The position numbers and the translations under genes were made by a program. From Chrysomallon squamiferum (lineage: Eukaryota > Mollusca > Gastropoda > Neomphalida > Peltospiridae): 64,000 nucleotides of DNA. Shown here in pieces: positions 36,301-50,084 of this stretch; position 1 is the stretch's first letter; every line of letters begins with the position of its first letter. The stretch lies in assembly GCA_012295275.1 (NCBI GenBank), contig CM022671.1, positions 2,505,386 through 2,569,385 on the forward strand, in the 5' to 3' direction. The notes beneath the pieces are model-generated. The model saw only the letters and a program-made list of their open reading frames with translations. It was not told the origin of the DNA and did not search any database.

Positions 36301-39300
36301 ATGGATCAAGGAGAATATGACGATGAACCAATAGAGATCAGCCCTGATGGGGAAATGTACACAATGCTGGCACAGAATGGGGGGCCGAGTCAGGAGGGGG
36401 ATGTTTACAGCATGCTGGCTCAGAAGGAGAGGGATCTCATCCTGGCTGCAGAGCTGGGTAAGGCCCTCCTTGAGAAAAACCAAGAGCTGGCAATACGTCA
36501 TCAGCAGTTAATAGAAGAGTACACGCAGAAAATTGAGGTCAGTTAAGCAGATTGATGTCAGTGTTGTTTTATACTTTCAAACATTAACAAAATGTTCAGA
36601 TGTTCACAAATCAGGTATATGCCTGTCTTGGAATGTTATTGAGGTGTTTTAGGGATAAGTACTGGGTTTTATAGCAGATCCAATATATCAAATGAGGCTT
36701 TCAGAATCTCTGTTGATAATAAAAAATACAAATGACAAATTCTGCATATCATTTTATTACATAATTCTTTTGTCTTGCTTTTTAATTACAATATTAATAA
36801 ACCAAATCCAACATTTGCTTTTAATGGACAAATACATCTTAGCTGCAAACAGTGGTTAAATATCTTCTTTGATTTATACTGTTCTGTTTCTTCAAATTCT
36901 AGAAAAAACATTATTTGACTAAAATCCTTGTGAAAATTAGAGAATTAATATTAGGTTTTCTTACATTTATATGTTAATTTAATTTTATAGTTATGTTTTT
37001 GTTATTGTTGTTACTATTATTTAACATTGTTAGTATATGTTTTTGAAAAGTTAGTCATCCCATTTGTATTATATATTAACAAGCTGTGTATATTTGTTGT
37101 TAGCAACTGGAACAAGAAAAACATGAACTGCACCTGCGTATTGAAAAGATTGAGACAGAGTATGAGAACATTGTGAAAGAGCTGCAGTATGACATTTCAC
37201 AACTACGTCAGGAACTGCACACCAGCAAGATGCAGAGTCTAGTGTCAGAGAGAGAACAGTCACAGATCATTCGTGAACTCACACAGCAGAATGAGAAACT
37301 CACTGAACAAGTCAGACAGGTGAGTAACAACACTTTGTAAATTAAATATGTATCGGTTTTAATATTATAGATACCTTCTGATTCTTGTTGTTATTATTAA
37401 TTGTTGATCTATTGCATTAATCATTTCAAATATATTAGAAAATGTTTTTAAAAACAGAAAAAAGAAAATAATTATTTTTAGTTAGAAAGTACTAAAAAAA
37501 GATTAGAGTAGCTGGTGAAAAGTCTTTTTTTTAAATATGCTAAAATAAATATATTTGTTTTAGGCTGCTCTTCGTGAAGAACAGCTGGAAAATAAAGTTC
37601 ACTCAATGCGAAAACAGATGTCATCACGACGCACATCAATGCATGAACATGTCAGTCAACTGGCCTTGTTGAGAGAAGAGGTAACAATGATCTTTTTCTT
37701 GCATATTCTAACAATGGTACATTGTTTTCAAATTAAAGTTTGTTTTAGTATATAGAGATACAGAAAGAAATAATGGAGAATGAAACCAGTAATAGAACAC
37801 AAGATGCAAAAAGTGAAAGTAAAAAATAAGAGTGAAAACAACAATAGAAAAATAATACAGACAAATGGAAAAAAGATACTGAGAGCAAAATACAAGAAGA
37901 AATAAAAGGAGAGAGTAAAGGAGATGACATAGAAAGTATTAGATTCGGATAATTAGGGATGGAGAAGCAGAATTCAACAAGAAGAATAGAGACACCAGTG
38001 TACAGAAAAAGGAGTCAGGGAAGTAGATAGATAAATAAATATATATTTACAGAGAAAAAAGTTACAGTGATGGTTTATAATTTAGTATCTCAGTCTATTT
38101 CCACTGTATTGCAGGTACAGATGTTGAACAACAAGAAGGTGGAGTTAGAACGTCGTATAGCAGTGTTGTCAGAGGAAAAAGAAAGTTTCGCTACAAGCCT
38201 TGAAGAGTCACAGGAACGAATCATGAAACTGGAAAGACAGAGACAGGAGAAAGATCAGGCTGTTAGTATTTTTCATTTTTTTTTTTTTTTTTTTTTTTTG
38301 GTTTTTTAATAAAACTTAATTTGATTATTTTACAGGTACAAATTCTTTGTGTTTTAAGAATTTGGACTTTTGTCTGCCTATGAATTTGTTTTCACAAATT
38401 TTATAATTCTGAATGAAAATGACTAATTACACATAATAACAGACTGTTTATTTAATGGTATGTTGTATAATTATATATAATAGATTATCTATTTATAAAT
38501 ATATTATATAACTGTATAATGACAAATTATTTGCCCAATAATACGTTGGTATAATTATATATAGCATATTGTCTGTTTAAGAATGTTGATATAATAACAT
38601 GTAACAAACTGTCTGATAATGTTGTTTTACATACATATATATAACAAATTATCTAATACCTTGGTAAGAATATAAACAATCACAAACTGTCTGTCTAGTA
38701 ATGTGATTGAATATATTAAAACAGATAATGAAACAAGGAGGTGAGATAGCAGAGCTGCAGGAAGCTAATGCTTTGCTGCAGGCAGAGATTGACAGTCTGT
38801 TTGACAAACAGTCCAGTCTCAGCTACTCACAGTCAGGTCAGGCTGCGTCCAGCAACACAAACCCTGAAGACCAGCCTCAGACTTTGTTCAGTGAACTCAC
38901 TCAGCTCTCAGGAATGACAATGTCCACAGAGAATGCCAAAGAACTTGGGGTGAGTGTAAAGTATGTGTGTGTGTGTTAATATCTGTTATTAAAAGTTTGA
39001 GATGTAATTAATTAAATTACCAAAGTTGAAAGTTATGAAATAGTATTATTATATTTACTGTTCTTTGTTTATGTCACTGTTTTAATTTTTCAGATTTCAG
39101 ATTTAATGGGATTTTTAGTCATATAAAATATTGTGGATTTCTGGTGTCCTAGTTTTTATTTTTCCTATGTATCAGTGGTTCATCTTATGTCACACTGTTT
39201 TATCTTGCTTCAGTTAAGCCGCTGGTCAAGGACATACCAGATGTTTGAGGAGGAGGAGGACTTTGAGTGTGATGATGATGATGATCAATTTTCTATTCCA

Positions 39301-42300
39301 CTCGGCAAGCTGGCCTCATCATCCATGATCACTGAGACAGAGTTTATCTCTGAGTTCCAGCAGGCTGCTCAGAAACATTTTGATTCAGAGGAAGAAATCC
39401 AGGTAGCATTCCTCACAGTACACTAAAATGTTACTCCATATATTATTTAACTATAACACTTAAAAATGTTTTTTTTTATATGTGCCAGTGAATGCAATGT
39501 TTTTAATATTTTACAATTCCTAAAATAGTTTTTCATATAACAAGGAATCATCAACCTTTGTAAATGGATAATTATTTTATTAGTCTGGATACATGTAATA
39601 TTTTGTTTTATTTTGTTTATATATTCAGTTACAAACTGTTTTTATAAAACTTTCCGTAATATTTTACAGTAATCATGTATATTTGTTAAATATCTTTCTA
39701 TGTGTTGTATAATGGCTGATGCACTTAAAATTACTACATCTATTGCATAATATCCCTTTTATTATTAAGTACTGGTTTTCTTACAGTACTTTAATATTTT
39801 ATTGCTGGGATAATAAAAAAAAGCGTTAATAATCTGTTACAGATGAAAGATGAGGTGATGTATGTGTACAAACACCTCAAGAAAATGATCCGCACAATCA
39901 AAGGTCAGAGTACAGGCTCCATTGACTCAATAGATGAGGAGAGTGCTGACAAGGGAGCTAAGACCGGCCAACTAAAATCAACATTTACTGAACTGCAGCA
40001 CCTCATGGAGGACGTTATTATATCAAATATGGTGAGGAATATCAGAAATAACCCAGATACCTAAGAAATGTTTTAATGGCTACTGTTGTTAGATATTATT
40101 GATAGTTTACATTTTGGGTTCTTGTTTTTCGATGGGAATTATTCTCTTAAATTTGACTGTTATTCCAGTGTATAATTACATAATACATGGTTACATAAAT
40201 GAGACATCACTGCATTTACATATTTGATAACTAGAACATGGTCACTTGAATATAACAAAATTTACTGATATATTTCACTCGGTTTTTTTTTTCATAAATG
40301 ATAAGTTCCAAAACATGGCAATGTTACAATGACAGAAATGACCTGATATATTTTTCTTGTGACACACATCATTATGATGACGTATTACCCATTGATGTAT
40401 TTCAGACAGCAGAACCAGCTGAAGTTGATGAATCCTCATTTTTCTCGATGGAGATGATGCAGAAGAACATTAATGAGTTGGAAATGGAGCTGGATATGAC
40501 ACAGCGCCACCTGCAGCATGTGAAGGCAGAGATGTCACTGCGCGAGGAACAGATGCAGGAAAAAGATGCAGAATTTATGACTATGGTAGAAAAGGTACAG
40601 GTAGATAATCTTTCCCTGTTTAAAAATACATCTTTATTACAGAAATAAATCAAATTCATGTTTGAAATTTATTCCAGTCATTTGTTTAAAGACATTTATT
40701 AATTTGATAATTCTACATGAAGGACATTTCCCAAAATATAAACAACTAGATCTACTTGTCATGGATGTCTGCACTTCAGCAGCATCTGGCAACATAGATT
40801 TTTATTACAACAAAAAGTTTCTGGTCAGTTTGTAACTTCCTTCTCTTATTTGATAAATATACACCAAATTTATCATCCAGATAGTGAAATTCATGTTGTT
40901 ACTTTGCAAGTGTTAAATTGAAATTGATAGTAATTTGTTGTTTAAGTACATTCTATACTGAATATTTGTATTGTAAATTAAATGTATATATATAGACATG
41001 TATAGATTTGGGACCTGGAGCTTTGGTGATGGGCCTAGGGACTTCTCAAAGGCAGCACTTTGGGGGTTTTGTGAATACTGATAGAAAAGATTTGGTTGTA
41101 GATATTTTTTCTGTGTGATTGGAATATCAATTGCTGTAAACATGATACTATAGATAAACTGTTTAAAGTGTCAGGTGATGTGGTGTTTAAATACATTTCT
41201 GTATTTCATTTTAAAAATTGTTTTAATTGTTTATAGAGTCCAGTCTTAGTTAATAATAAAGCATTACTACAGTTAAACAATTTAACAGCAATTCAAAAAA
41301 GCTCTCATTTTAGATTTCTCTCTTTGGTACTTACAAAACAGGAAAATAATAACAATAATTTGAGAAAATAATAAACAAAAATTAGAAAAAAAAAGCAAAT
41401 CTTGGTAAACAGATGATTCTTGTTTCTTTTGCTATATATATACAATGTTTGGATCATTAGTATCAAACATGGATTTTTTTTTCTTGTTTTATATAAGTTA
41501 TGACAGTTTATGCTCAGTGAAACCAGTAATTAATATAGAAAAGTCTCTGTTGTATTATTTATATAAACATAGTTAGTTAGTGAAAATAGTTTGATGACCA
41601 GCGATACATACAAGTGATTTGTTTTATAGCTGGCATATGCTGAGGTAAGACATGTAGCTGTTTTTCTGTAAATCAGCTTTTTTCTTTTTAAATACCAGTG
41701 TTGCTGCATGTTTCTATCTATCTGTCTATATATATATATACATATTATTTGTCATAATTATTTTTATTGTTATTGACATTATTATTGTTTTACTATATAT
41801 TTGTGTTTTTATCACAGCTAAACAATTATTTATTATGAATGTTTATTGTTTAGTTATTTGCTGAACTGTCTGTGCATAGCATAAAATTACACTTTTAGTT
41901 TGTTTAAACATTTGGTTAATTTGTCTGATAATGTTTTTTTTAGATAAAGCATGAATATTTGATTTTAAACAAAAAAACAAAACCAACAACAAAATGTGTT
42001 AATTCCTCTTATTCATTTTGTAATAATAAAATTGACAAAATAATAAAAAGATAATTCTTTGTTGTTAACTATAATAAAATGATAGATTGAAAAATAAGGT
42101 CAGTTGTAAAAATATTTTTCATTTTGTCTGGCCAGGTTGTTTAATTTAGTATAAATTAATAAACGAAATGAACAAAAACATTCAAAAAAAAAAATATATA
42201 TATGTTTCTTGCTCTGTGTGTTATAGTCATGTTGATTGGTTTCACATTTTCAAATAGATTTCTTTTTTCATTAAATTGTTGTTTTATTTATTTTTTATTA

Positions 42301-43944
42301 TTATATAAAAAATTATTGGTTGTTGTTTGTTTGGTATTCAATTTAAAAATAAAAATAAAACTGCAAATAATTGATATGCATTTCTATTTTACTCTCAGTT
42401 TTTCAAGATTAAAATTTTAAATTAATATTAACATACATATGTATCTGAGAGTGACAACTGCACAATCACAAGATGGAAAGTAAAGTATGTAATAAGGTAT
42501 AATGTTTATAGTTACAAAATCAGTGTATAGCATTTAACTTGAATGACAGAATACAGATAAATAATACATTAACATTTTACACAGCTGCAAAATTAACACA
42601 TGAAATTTAACTTAAGTTGAAGGTTATGGATGTATAATAATTTTGTTATTTTTCATTCACAGCTACAAAATCAACAGGAGAAGTTTCTTCAGCTGCAGGC
42701 AGAAAGGGATCAGCTTCTTAATAGCACATATGCAGATATTGCCAAAGATGAAATACTTGCACAGACAAGGAAAGATCGTGACCAAGCCATTGAGAGGTAA
42801 AACAAAGTTTTCCAAAAACAGTTTATGTTGTTTACATATATGTATAGGTAATGTAAAAGTAAATGGTTTCAAAAATAAGAATTATGTTTTTGAGGAAATA
42901 AGTTTATTGATGATATGAATAAAAATTATTTATGACTGAAATAAAGAATCCATATTATGTGGTTTCCTTTTTTTTTTTTTTTTTTTTTTTTCTTGTTGTT
43001 ACATTATATTTTCAGTGAACTTTGTATCAGTTTTATGTGACATAGTAACATGAATATTGTCTGGTCAGCTATTTGTGTTATATTTTGTTGCATTAAAGTG
43101 ATCATTCTGGTGTTTGCTTCTTGATAAGCGTTTTCAAAACAGCTTGGTGAATCTCTATACAAATTAATGAAGGAGTCTGCTATAAAACAAATATGAACTT
43201 AACTTTGTTTAGTTGATCTTTTTTATTGCCTGTGATGCTTGTATTAATTTTATGTATCCTGTTTAGTTATGTCCACAATGAATCTTTTAGATATGTGTGT
43301 GTGTGTTAGTGTGTGAGAGAAATAGAGTTCCACATGTTCAACCCAGAAGTCAAGATAAAATGTTTATAGTAGAAATCAGTTTCATTAGAAATATCTTGGT
43401 TTTTGTTGAGAACAGAGGTCATCAGCTGGAGATGGAGCTAGCAAAGGCTAAACAAGACTTGATGGCTCTCAACTCTCAGCTGGTGGGAACAATGCACCAG
43501 AAAAACTACAAGTCAGAGCAAGTTCACAAGTGGAAGGTTAGTTACATCTTGTCTGCAGAATGATTGTATGGATGCATGGTTGTGCAGGATGGTGTTTTAG
43601 TGAGTATTCATGAAAAACAATTCAAAGCACCACATTTTTATGAATCTACTCTTTCAAGTCAAACCCACTTAATGCATTGCTTATACAATGTAATGTTCAT
43701 TAGTTCATTCTCCAAACCAGTTCATATTGGTTGAAAAATGCATGACAGTCATAGAAAAATGTTGAAATGATATCAAAGTAACAGGTGTTTGTTTTGTTAG
43801 GAGAACATGCAGGATGTGTTGCAGTATCAGATGCACAATCGACTGCGACACAACAAGCACAAAACAAAGAGAGATGACCGCAGTCAGGATGAGATGAAGA
43901 AATCCAAATCTGCTTCATCACTTCCAAGCAGCAGAAAGACGTGA
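36301..43944 (+). CDS. BICDL: BICD family-like cargo adaptor (dynein/dynactin), 11 exons, 635 aa
   Basis: Exons: 36301-36537, 37104-37319, 37564-37680, 38115-38261, 38725-38949, 39214-39402, 39843-40031, 40406-40594, 42663-42796, 43416-43536, 43801-43944. All phases join. The start ATG is in a perfect context (ATCACCATGG). Residues 42-60 (KERDLILAAELGKALLEKN) are the CC1-box region with AAxxG at 49-53, which binds dynein light intermediate chain in adaptors. LEQEKHEL follows at the start of exon 2, as in BICDL1/2. Long Glu/Gln/Lys coiled coils fill exons 1-5 and 8-11. LFSEL at 293-297 fits the Spindly motif that contacts the dynactin pointed end. An acidic linker (EEEEDFECDDDDDQ) breaks the coil in exon 6. 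Exon 10-11 (MELAKAKQDLMALNSQL) resembles the BICDL C-terminal coil. The product should link cargo vesicles to dynein. Exon 8 has a second in-frame donor at 40600. YTMLAQ and YSMLAQ repeat at 20-25 and 36-41. The 1 versus 2 paralogue is not resolved. Confidence 0.93.
38434..38721. repeat. Diverged tandem repeat in BICDL intron 4, unit about 40-45 bp
   Basis: ATAACAAACTGTCTG, AATAATGTTGGTATAA and TTATATAT recur about seven times. The array runs right up to the acceptor of exon 5 at 38724, so the repeat supplies that acceptor's upstream context. Confidence 0.7.
42971..42991. repeat. Poly(T) tract in BICDL intron 9
   Basis: About 21 T, one of several homopolymer runs in the transcribed introns. 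Confidence 0.8.
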
Positions 43945-44637
43945 CATCATCGCTTCTTGCTTTCCTTAGCATTACATCATCAGTTTGTGTGGTCATGATA
44001 AATTAACATGAACATAATTGTACGTATTCATGACAAGTAAAATCTCGTGTCAAGAGAGGAGAGTGTGTCTACTATTCTACCAATGTTGTTATTTATTCTA
44101 GCAATATTTATTAGTTATTAAGGTGATAATAACAGTTAATGAGACATTGTTATGATTATTCCTGTTATATTTAACTACTGCAGTTTGTTTGTATGTGAGT
44201 GTTGTGTCTGTGTTGTGCACAAATTTATTATTTATCATTATCACCCTCAGCACGTATTCATATTTAAATTATAACAAACACAGTCTAAATTAAATAGTAT
44301 TTTTCTTTAACACTGAAATTTTTCATTCTTCAAAAATTACATATAAGTGATTTTAGTTTTTAAATATGTAGAATTTTATAATTATTTTAAAATGCACTAT
44401 ATTTATTGTCCAAATTAAAAAAATGTATTTATCTTCTTTAAGAATGTCTTTTAGATAATGAAACATTTTTGTAAAGGCTTTGATGTGAAGTCTCTATTTT
44501 GTTGATAAATAATTCTGATAATTACAAATATTATTCTAGGTAATTTGTTTAGTTATTCCTAGTGCTAAAATGATTTAATCAGGTGCTTCGAAAAACTCAG
44601 ACCTTATTATAATAGCTGTAATTGTTAAATGTATAAT

Positions 44638-44643
44638 AATAAA
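44638..44643 (+). promoter_or_regulatory. Candidate poly(A) signal, BICDL
   Basis: AATAAA about 695 bases after the stop. Further AATAAA motifs follow at about 44840, 46443 and 49571, so the true 3' end is uncertain. Confidence 0.4.
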
Positions 44644-46349
44644 GAAACCTAACTGCTTTAGCTTGTTATATATTCACTTTTTCTACATCTTTTCATCATC
44701 AGACAAATATGTGAAACAAGTAAGTGTATGCACTGCAGATATTCATTGATCACCATGGTGATGATGAAACAATGTAAAATAGTGCTAACTCAAGATATAC
44801 ACTTTGCAAATGTGTTATTTCAGCACTAATATATTGTAAATAAATAGAATAATCTTAAACACCAGTATTTTGGGATAATTTTGATTTTGATATTATTTAG
44901 ATTCTATATAAAAATGATTTCTTAGAAGGCTGTTGCTGGGTAAGCATAAAGATAAATACAAAGCCCATATTACAGAGATGACATTATAATAATATGCTGT
45001 AAAGGTTTATTATTATATATTATTTTGTGAATTATTTATTTTTAAAAAAGGATAAATTTATGATATTTTATTTCCTCTTATTAAATAATAGACTTACATT
45101 TTTAGAGATAATTTTATAATTATACTGGAAAAATGTGTCATTTGTTATTTGTGCTAGTCTAACATTTATTTTGTTATGTTTTTAATTTACATTTTGTGTT
45201 GATGTGTTATTTTATTTTATTTTCTAGTCACGTTAAAGCTGTGCTGACAATTATATAAATGTGGCTGATTTCTGAAAAGAGTGAACTAAGTAATGAAGAA
45301 AATTGTAGATTCTGTTCAGGCTATTTTTATTCTGTTTTTGGCATCTTATAACTTGCAATATAATTAATATATGATTAATTAATTAGAAAACATTAATAAA
45401 ATGTATGGCCCAAAACATTGAAATGGCATTCCACTTGTTGATTTGAAAATGTCACAACATTCTTTTCTTTTTCTTAAAAAGTGAACAGACCAAAGGTTTA
45501 GAAAAATGTGAGAAAAAGAAATATATCTTTAAGTACCTTTGTTAGAATCAGTCACAAATATGGTGCAATATTTACATGTTTAGATAAATTCATGTTTTTA
45601 GTTTTGTATATGTTTATATTTTTCAGTTACAATTTATGTAGACCTCAATTTCTTTATCAGGCTAGTTTGGACTGGAAAAAAAATGTTAAAAAAAACTTTG
45701 TGGTTACATTAGAAAGATTTTTTTGGTGATTCTATTCACATTTGTTTTTCTTGAACTTGTATCTAGTTATTATATACTATAATTGTTTTAATTTATACTG
45801 ATTAATGCATACCTGTCAACCTACACTGTTTTCTACATTTAAAGTGCTTTTCAACAAAACTGTTTTGTTTTAAATTTCAAGCAATGAAAAGAAGTAAAAT
45901 TAAATTTTAAAAATAGGGGAAAAGGAAAGAAAATGAAATGAAATGTTATAATTTATTTATTTATTTGATTTTAATTTTTTTGTTTTTCAAATTTATTTTA
46001 TTCTACATATTTTTTTTAATCTAAGGAATTAGTCCAGTTATTTTCATTATGTTGACAGGTTTTGCTAGTATAATTTAAAAATGATATAAAAACGTTACAC
46101 TGTTACATGTTACATGTTTCAGTCTATATACCTCATTTAATAAATTAAAAACCAACAAAACAACATTTTATAATCAAATTAATATCTATAACATTACTTC
46201 ATCTATTGTTTGTTCCATTCCAGTAATGTGCATCATTCCACTATACAAACATTCCAGATGTATGCACTTTGTTTTTTCATTGTTATTTAGTGAATTAATT
46301 AAGCTTGTTTTATCTCTTACGTAAATGTTACTGTTCACGTCAGACTAGA

Positions 46350-46641
46350 CTAATGTTTCTCAAATGGTGTTCCATGCAGCACTGATGTATCCCCATAACA
46401 ACAATTACTTTTGGGGGTAAAAAGAAGTATCCTGAAAAATTTAATAAAGGTTTGATATTTTGAAAACTTTTAAGCATTTCTTTTTGCATGCAGTGGTGGA
46501 AAACATAACATTAAAAGTGTGAAAGGTAACAAAACCAAGAAATTAGATGAGAAAACTGGGTAAACAGAGCTCACTGGAGTTCAGCGGTAACTTTTAACAG
46601 CTTCAAATATGTAATGCATCAAAATGTTTGAGAAACATTGG
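46350..46641. mobile_element. hAT-type MITE with inverted ends
   Basis: The left end TAATGTTTCTCAAATGGTGT and the right end AAATGTTTGAGAAACATTGG are inverse of each other over about 15 bases. TTTCTCAAA...GTGTTCC after the first bases is typical of hAT termini. It is about 290 bases long with no coding capacity. Target duplications are not clear. Confidence 0.6.
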
Positions 46642-48395
46642 ACAGTTCTTTGTGCACTTTGATACATGATAGTATTGTGTTTTGCTCTTTGCTTGTAAAA
46701 AATGTTTGATATTACATAGTGAAACTTTAAACTAAACCTTGAATGTGTTTTATTTATTTCGATTAATTATGGTGTTGGGTAATTTTGGTTTGAAGAACTT
46801 GTAAAGAAAATAATGGTTCTTATAAAATAATTAACTTTATTTCTTTGATAAATTTTACATTTTAGTAGTCAACATAAATTACCACTTTTATATGATTTTT
46901 ATTTTTGTTGGTTCTTATTTATTTTTTGTTTTATCCTCTGGAAAAATTCCAGTTTTACAAATTGTTAAATTCATCTTTCTTGATGTGTTTTTTGTTTTAT
47001 TGGTAATGAATGAAACTTGTTTTCTGCTAACCCACAAAAAAATGTGCATACTCAGACATACACATAAGTGTAAAGTTTTCGTTTACCCAAAATAAAATTG
47101 GTAATTATTTCAAAAATCCAGATTTGATATGGTATATTGACTACAAATGTTGATATGTATAGACGTTTGCTATTTATTATTTTATTCAAACAAATCTTTG
47201 TTTTGCATTTTACTTAAAGTGTACCTATGACAATACAAAGAAATAGTTTAAATGTATTTTGCATACTTATTTGGGTGTTGCCATCCAGTTTCAGTAATGA
47301 AATATAACACAAAAGAGTACAGGTAAAAAGTATCTATGTTTTTTTTCCACAGTGGTGACATTATGGTCAGAGTACACCTGCTTGCTCTGCTTTCTTCTGG
47401 CACTGAATGAAAAAACATACAGCTAAATGTGATTTTATTACTCCAGCTGTATTGGAAAAAAGTTTTGTAACAATATTTTTCTATTGTCATAGTATATTAT
47501 TAGTAATTATAGATCACTCAAACCAAATAAAATAATAGTGTATAAATAATTGATTCATATTGCCATCGGTACACTTTAAGACACTTTGCAGGTGGTTCAA
47601 GACCTTTGATATTCAAGTGGGTGGCATTTGGTTAAGGATATTTAATTATGATGTTTTTAACATGGACAGTTTTAATTACCATTTAAGGAGGGGCTGATCA
47701 GTAAATCCCTTTAATGTGGAAAATGATTTTAACTATTTAAATATAAAATGTATTCATCATTGGTAACGATTTCATTATTATTTGTTATGGGGAATAATTA
47801 TGGATGGTGCTAAACCTTTTGATAAAAAGAAATAGGTTTAGTTATTATCATTAAGAATAATGGGTTGTGTGTGTTTTTTGTTAATATAAATATTTATCAT
47901 GAAAAAAACTAACTCCAAGTATTAATGAAACATAATGGTAACAGAATTAACAGTATTAAAAACAATCTCAAAACATAATGACAGCTGATTTATATGGTTT
48001 GATTTAGTTCATGGAATTTCTTACACTTTTTTGATACATCTTTATTTTGGTGCTTTCTTAAACTTTTTAGTTTTGATCTGAAATAATGTATTTTGTAAAT
48101 CTTTTCATTTGAAATATTTATTGTGTTTATCTGGATGATTATTATGATCAAAATCAAGTGCTATATAAAAATCTACACTTTGTAAAGTAGACCTTATTTA
48201 TGTTTATTGGTTTTATCCTCCCATTTTGAAGATATATAAAATCTACATTTGTTACAAAGTAGAAACAAAATTGACGTTACCCTCAGTTTATATTTTTCCT
48301 ACTGATTGGGAGGTCGTCATATAATTTTTATATTTTGTCGATATAATTTTTAAATTTTTTATTCATTTATTTTTTGTTGTTATTAGTTTTAATTT

Positions 48396-48398
<3 letters not shown>

Positions 48399-48444
<46 letters not shown>

Positions 48445-48445
48445 T
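48399..48445. repeat. (ATT)n microsatellite
   Basis: About 15 ATT units followed by poly-T. Confidence 0.95.
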
Positions 48446-49839
48446 TAATCATCTTTTTATTCATTTTTTTTTTTTTTTTTTTTTTTTTTAATGAAATTTT
48501 AATATTTTAAAATGTTAGCTATTAATTGATGGAATATTTTGTAATTCACTGAACACTCCAAATACCAAGAATTATAATCGTATTTATTTTTGCAGATTCC
48601 TTTATTATTTGGAAAAGTTTCTCCCAGCAATTGATAAATTACAAATGCATATGGAAAGTGGATGAAAGGAACATGTCAGTATCATTGGTGTAGGATCTAA
48701 CTTTACAAGACAATATATAAATTAAAACAATTAGTATTATGTCTGTGACATCAATGTTATGCTGAAGCAGATATCAGAAATAACAAATTCTCTCTATTGC
48801 ACTGTTAACTTTCTGCCACAATTAGGCGTATTGTAGCTGCTCATTGACTTGATCTCAGTTTTATTCTTGCTTATATTTTTATTGAACTTTTACTTCTTGC
48901 TCAGAAATCAAAAATTCCACAAAGACCAAAACATAGTGGAGAGTAATATTTTTTTTAATTTCTGTTTGTAAGCCTTAACATAGTTTTAATAAATAATATA
49001 AATAAATAAATAAATAAAAATAACTAAATGTGATTATTTTATCAGAATGAAATATCATAATTTTTGGCAAATACAACATGTGAAGTAACTTCATTTTGAC
49101 TGTGTAATTACCATTAATTTTTGTTTTGCCTCCATTATTGCTCTAAGGCTACCAACAAACTGAGTGCATGTTTAAAAATCAAATATAAATATTAAATCCA
49201 TTTTGTTAAATATAAATCTTTTCTTTTGTTTTTTTAGCTCTTGAATGTTCTGTTTAATTATGTATTGGCCTGTTACATTTTTGTTTGTTAGGGTTTTTGT
49301 TTCGGGGGGGGTGTTGGGGTTTTTTGTTGTTGTTTTTTGCACTATATTAAACCAGTTTATTATAGATATGTCGGTTTATTAAAGTGTCATTTGTTTTGGA
49401 CAGAGGCGGAATTGTCCAGGTGTTTTGTTATTTTTCTCTTAAATATATTTTATTTATTTATTTGTTATTGTGCTATATTTCACTTCAACTTTGACAGTGT
49501 TTCTTTTAGCTATATATATTGTGTATTTTAGTGTTGTGTTAAAAACAGAACGATGTGAAGAGAGAGGTCAAATAAATAGAAAAGGTCACTTCGTGGTTTG
49601 TTATTTTTCACAAAACTTATTTTAATAATAATAATAATAATTACCTTTATTGTTGTACATATATATGCATCACCTTTCACCATAATTTTCATGTTACCAT
49701 CGGTTCTTCAATTGGATAAAACTTACAATCAAGGTACAAATGACAGGCGCAATATTTTAAACTTGTTTTAAATTACCTGTCCATATTACATAAAACAGCT
49801 AGAAGTCTAATTATTTTCATTGCTATTTTATCCAGCTAA

Positions 49840-50000
49840 ATAAATTCGCGAAAAGGTTTGGTGTGCATACATCACATCATTCCAGACGTCTGCATCTCAA
49901 GGAAAACCACAGCCGGATCGTTGGCCAATGCCCAAGAAACAAATTCTGCATTCGCGTCTAATAACAGGTTTTAAACTAGATACACACGATCAGTTTCATG
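49840..50000. other. CpG-richer block, no assignment
   Basis: A 160-base patch is richer in GC than its flanks and open for about 30-57 codons on either strand. No family or splice structure is seen. It could be a decayed repeat or a conserved non-coding element. Confidence 0.3.
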
Positions 50001-50049
50001 AGAAAGGAAAAATAAATTAATTAATAAACAGTGTATGCTTGTCAAAACA

Positions 50050-50055
50050 TTTATT
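50050..50055 (-). promoter_or_regulatory. Poly(A) signal, Kazal gene
   Basis: TTTATT on the plus strand is AATAAA on the minus strand, 30 bases past the Kazal stop codon. Confidence 0.6.
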
Positions 50056-50084
50056 TGTTTCACGTCAATTTTGCTCTCCGTGTT

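Larger units (their letters stand above)
44644..49620 (+). other. T-rich region, possible extended 3' UTR of BICDL
   Basis: No coding frame is supported. The plus strand is T-rich as in the BICDL introns, and microsatellites are scarce apart from an ATT run (48399-48445) and poly-T (48469-48489). A 22-codon frame after a good acceptor (TATTTTTGCAG, exon from 48602, ending TGA) joins exon 9 of BICDL in phase and could be an alternative last exon, but 22 open codons is within chance. Confidence 0.35.
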
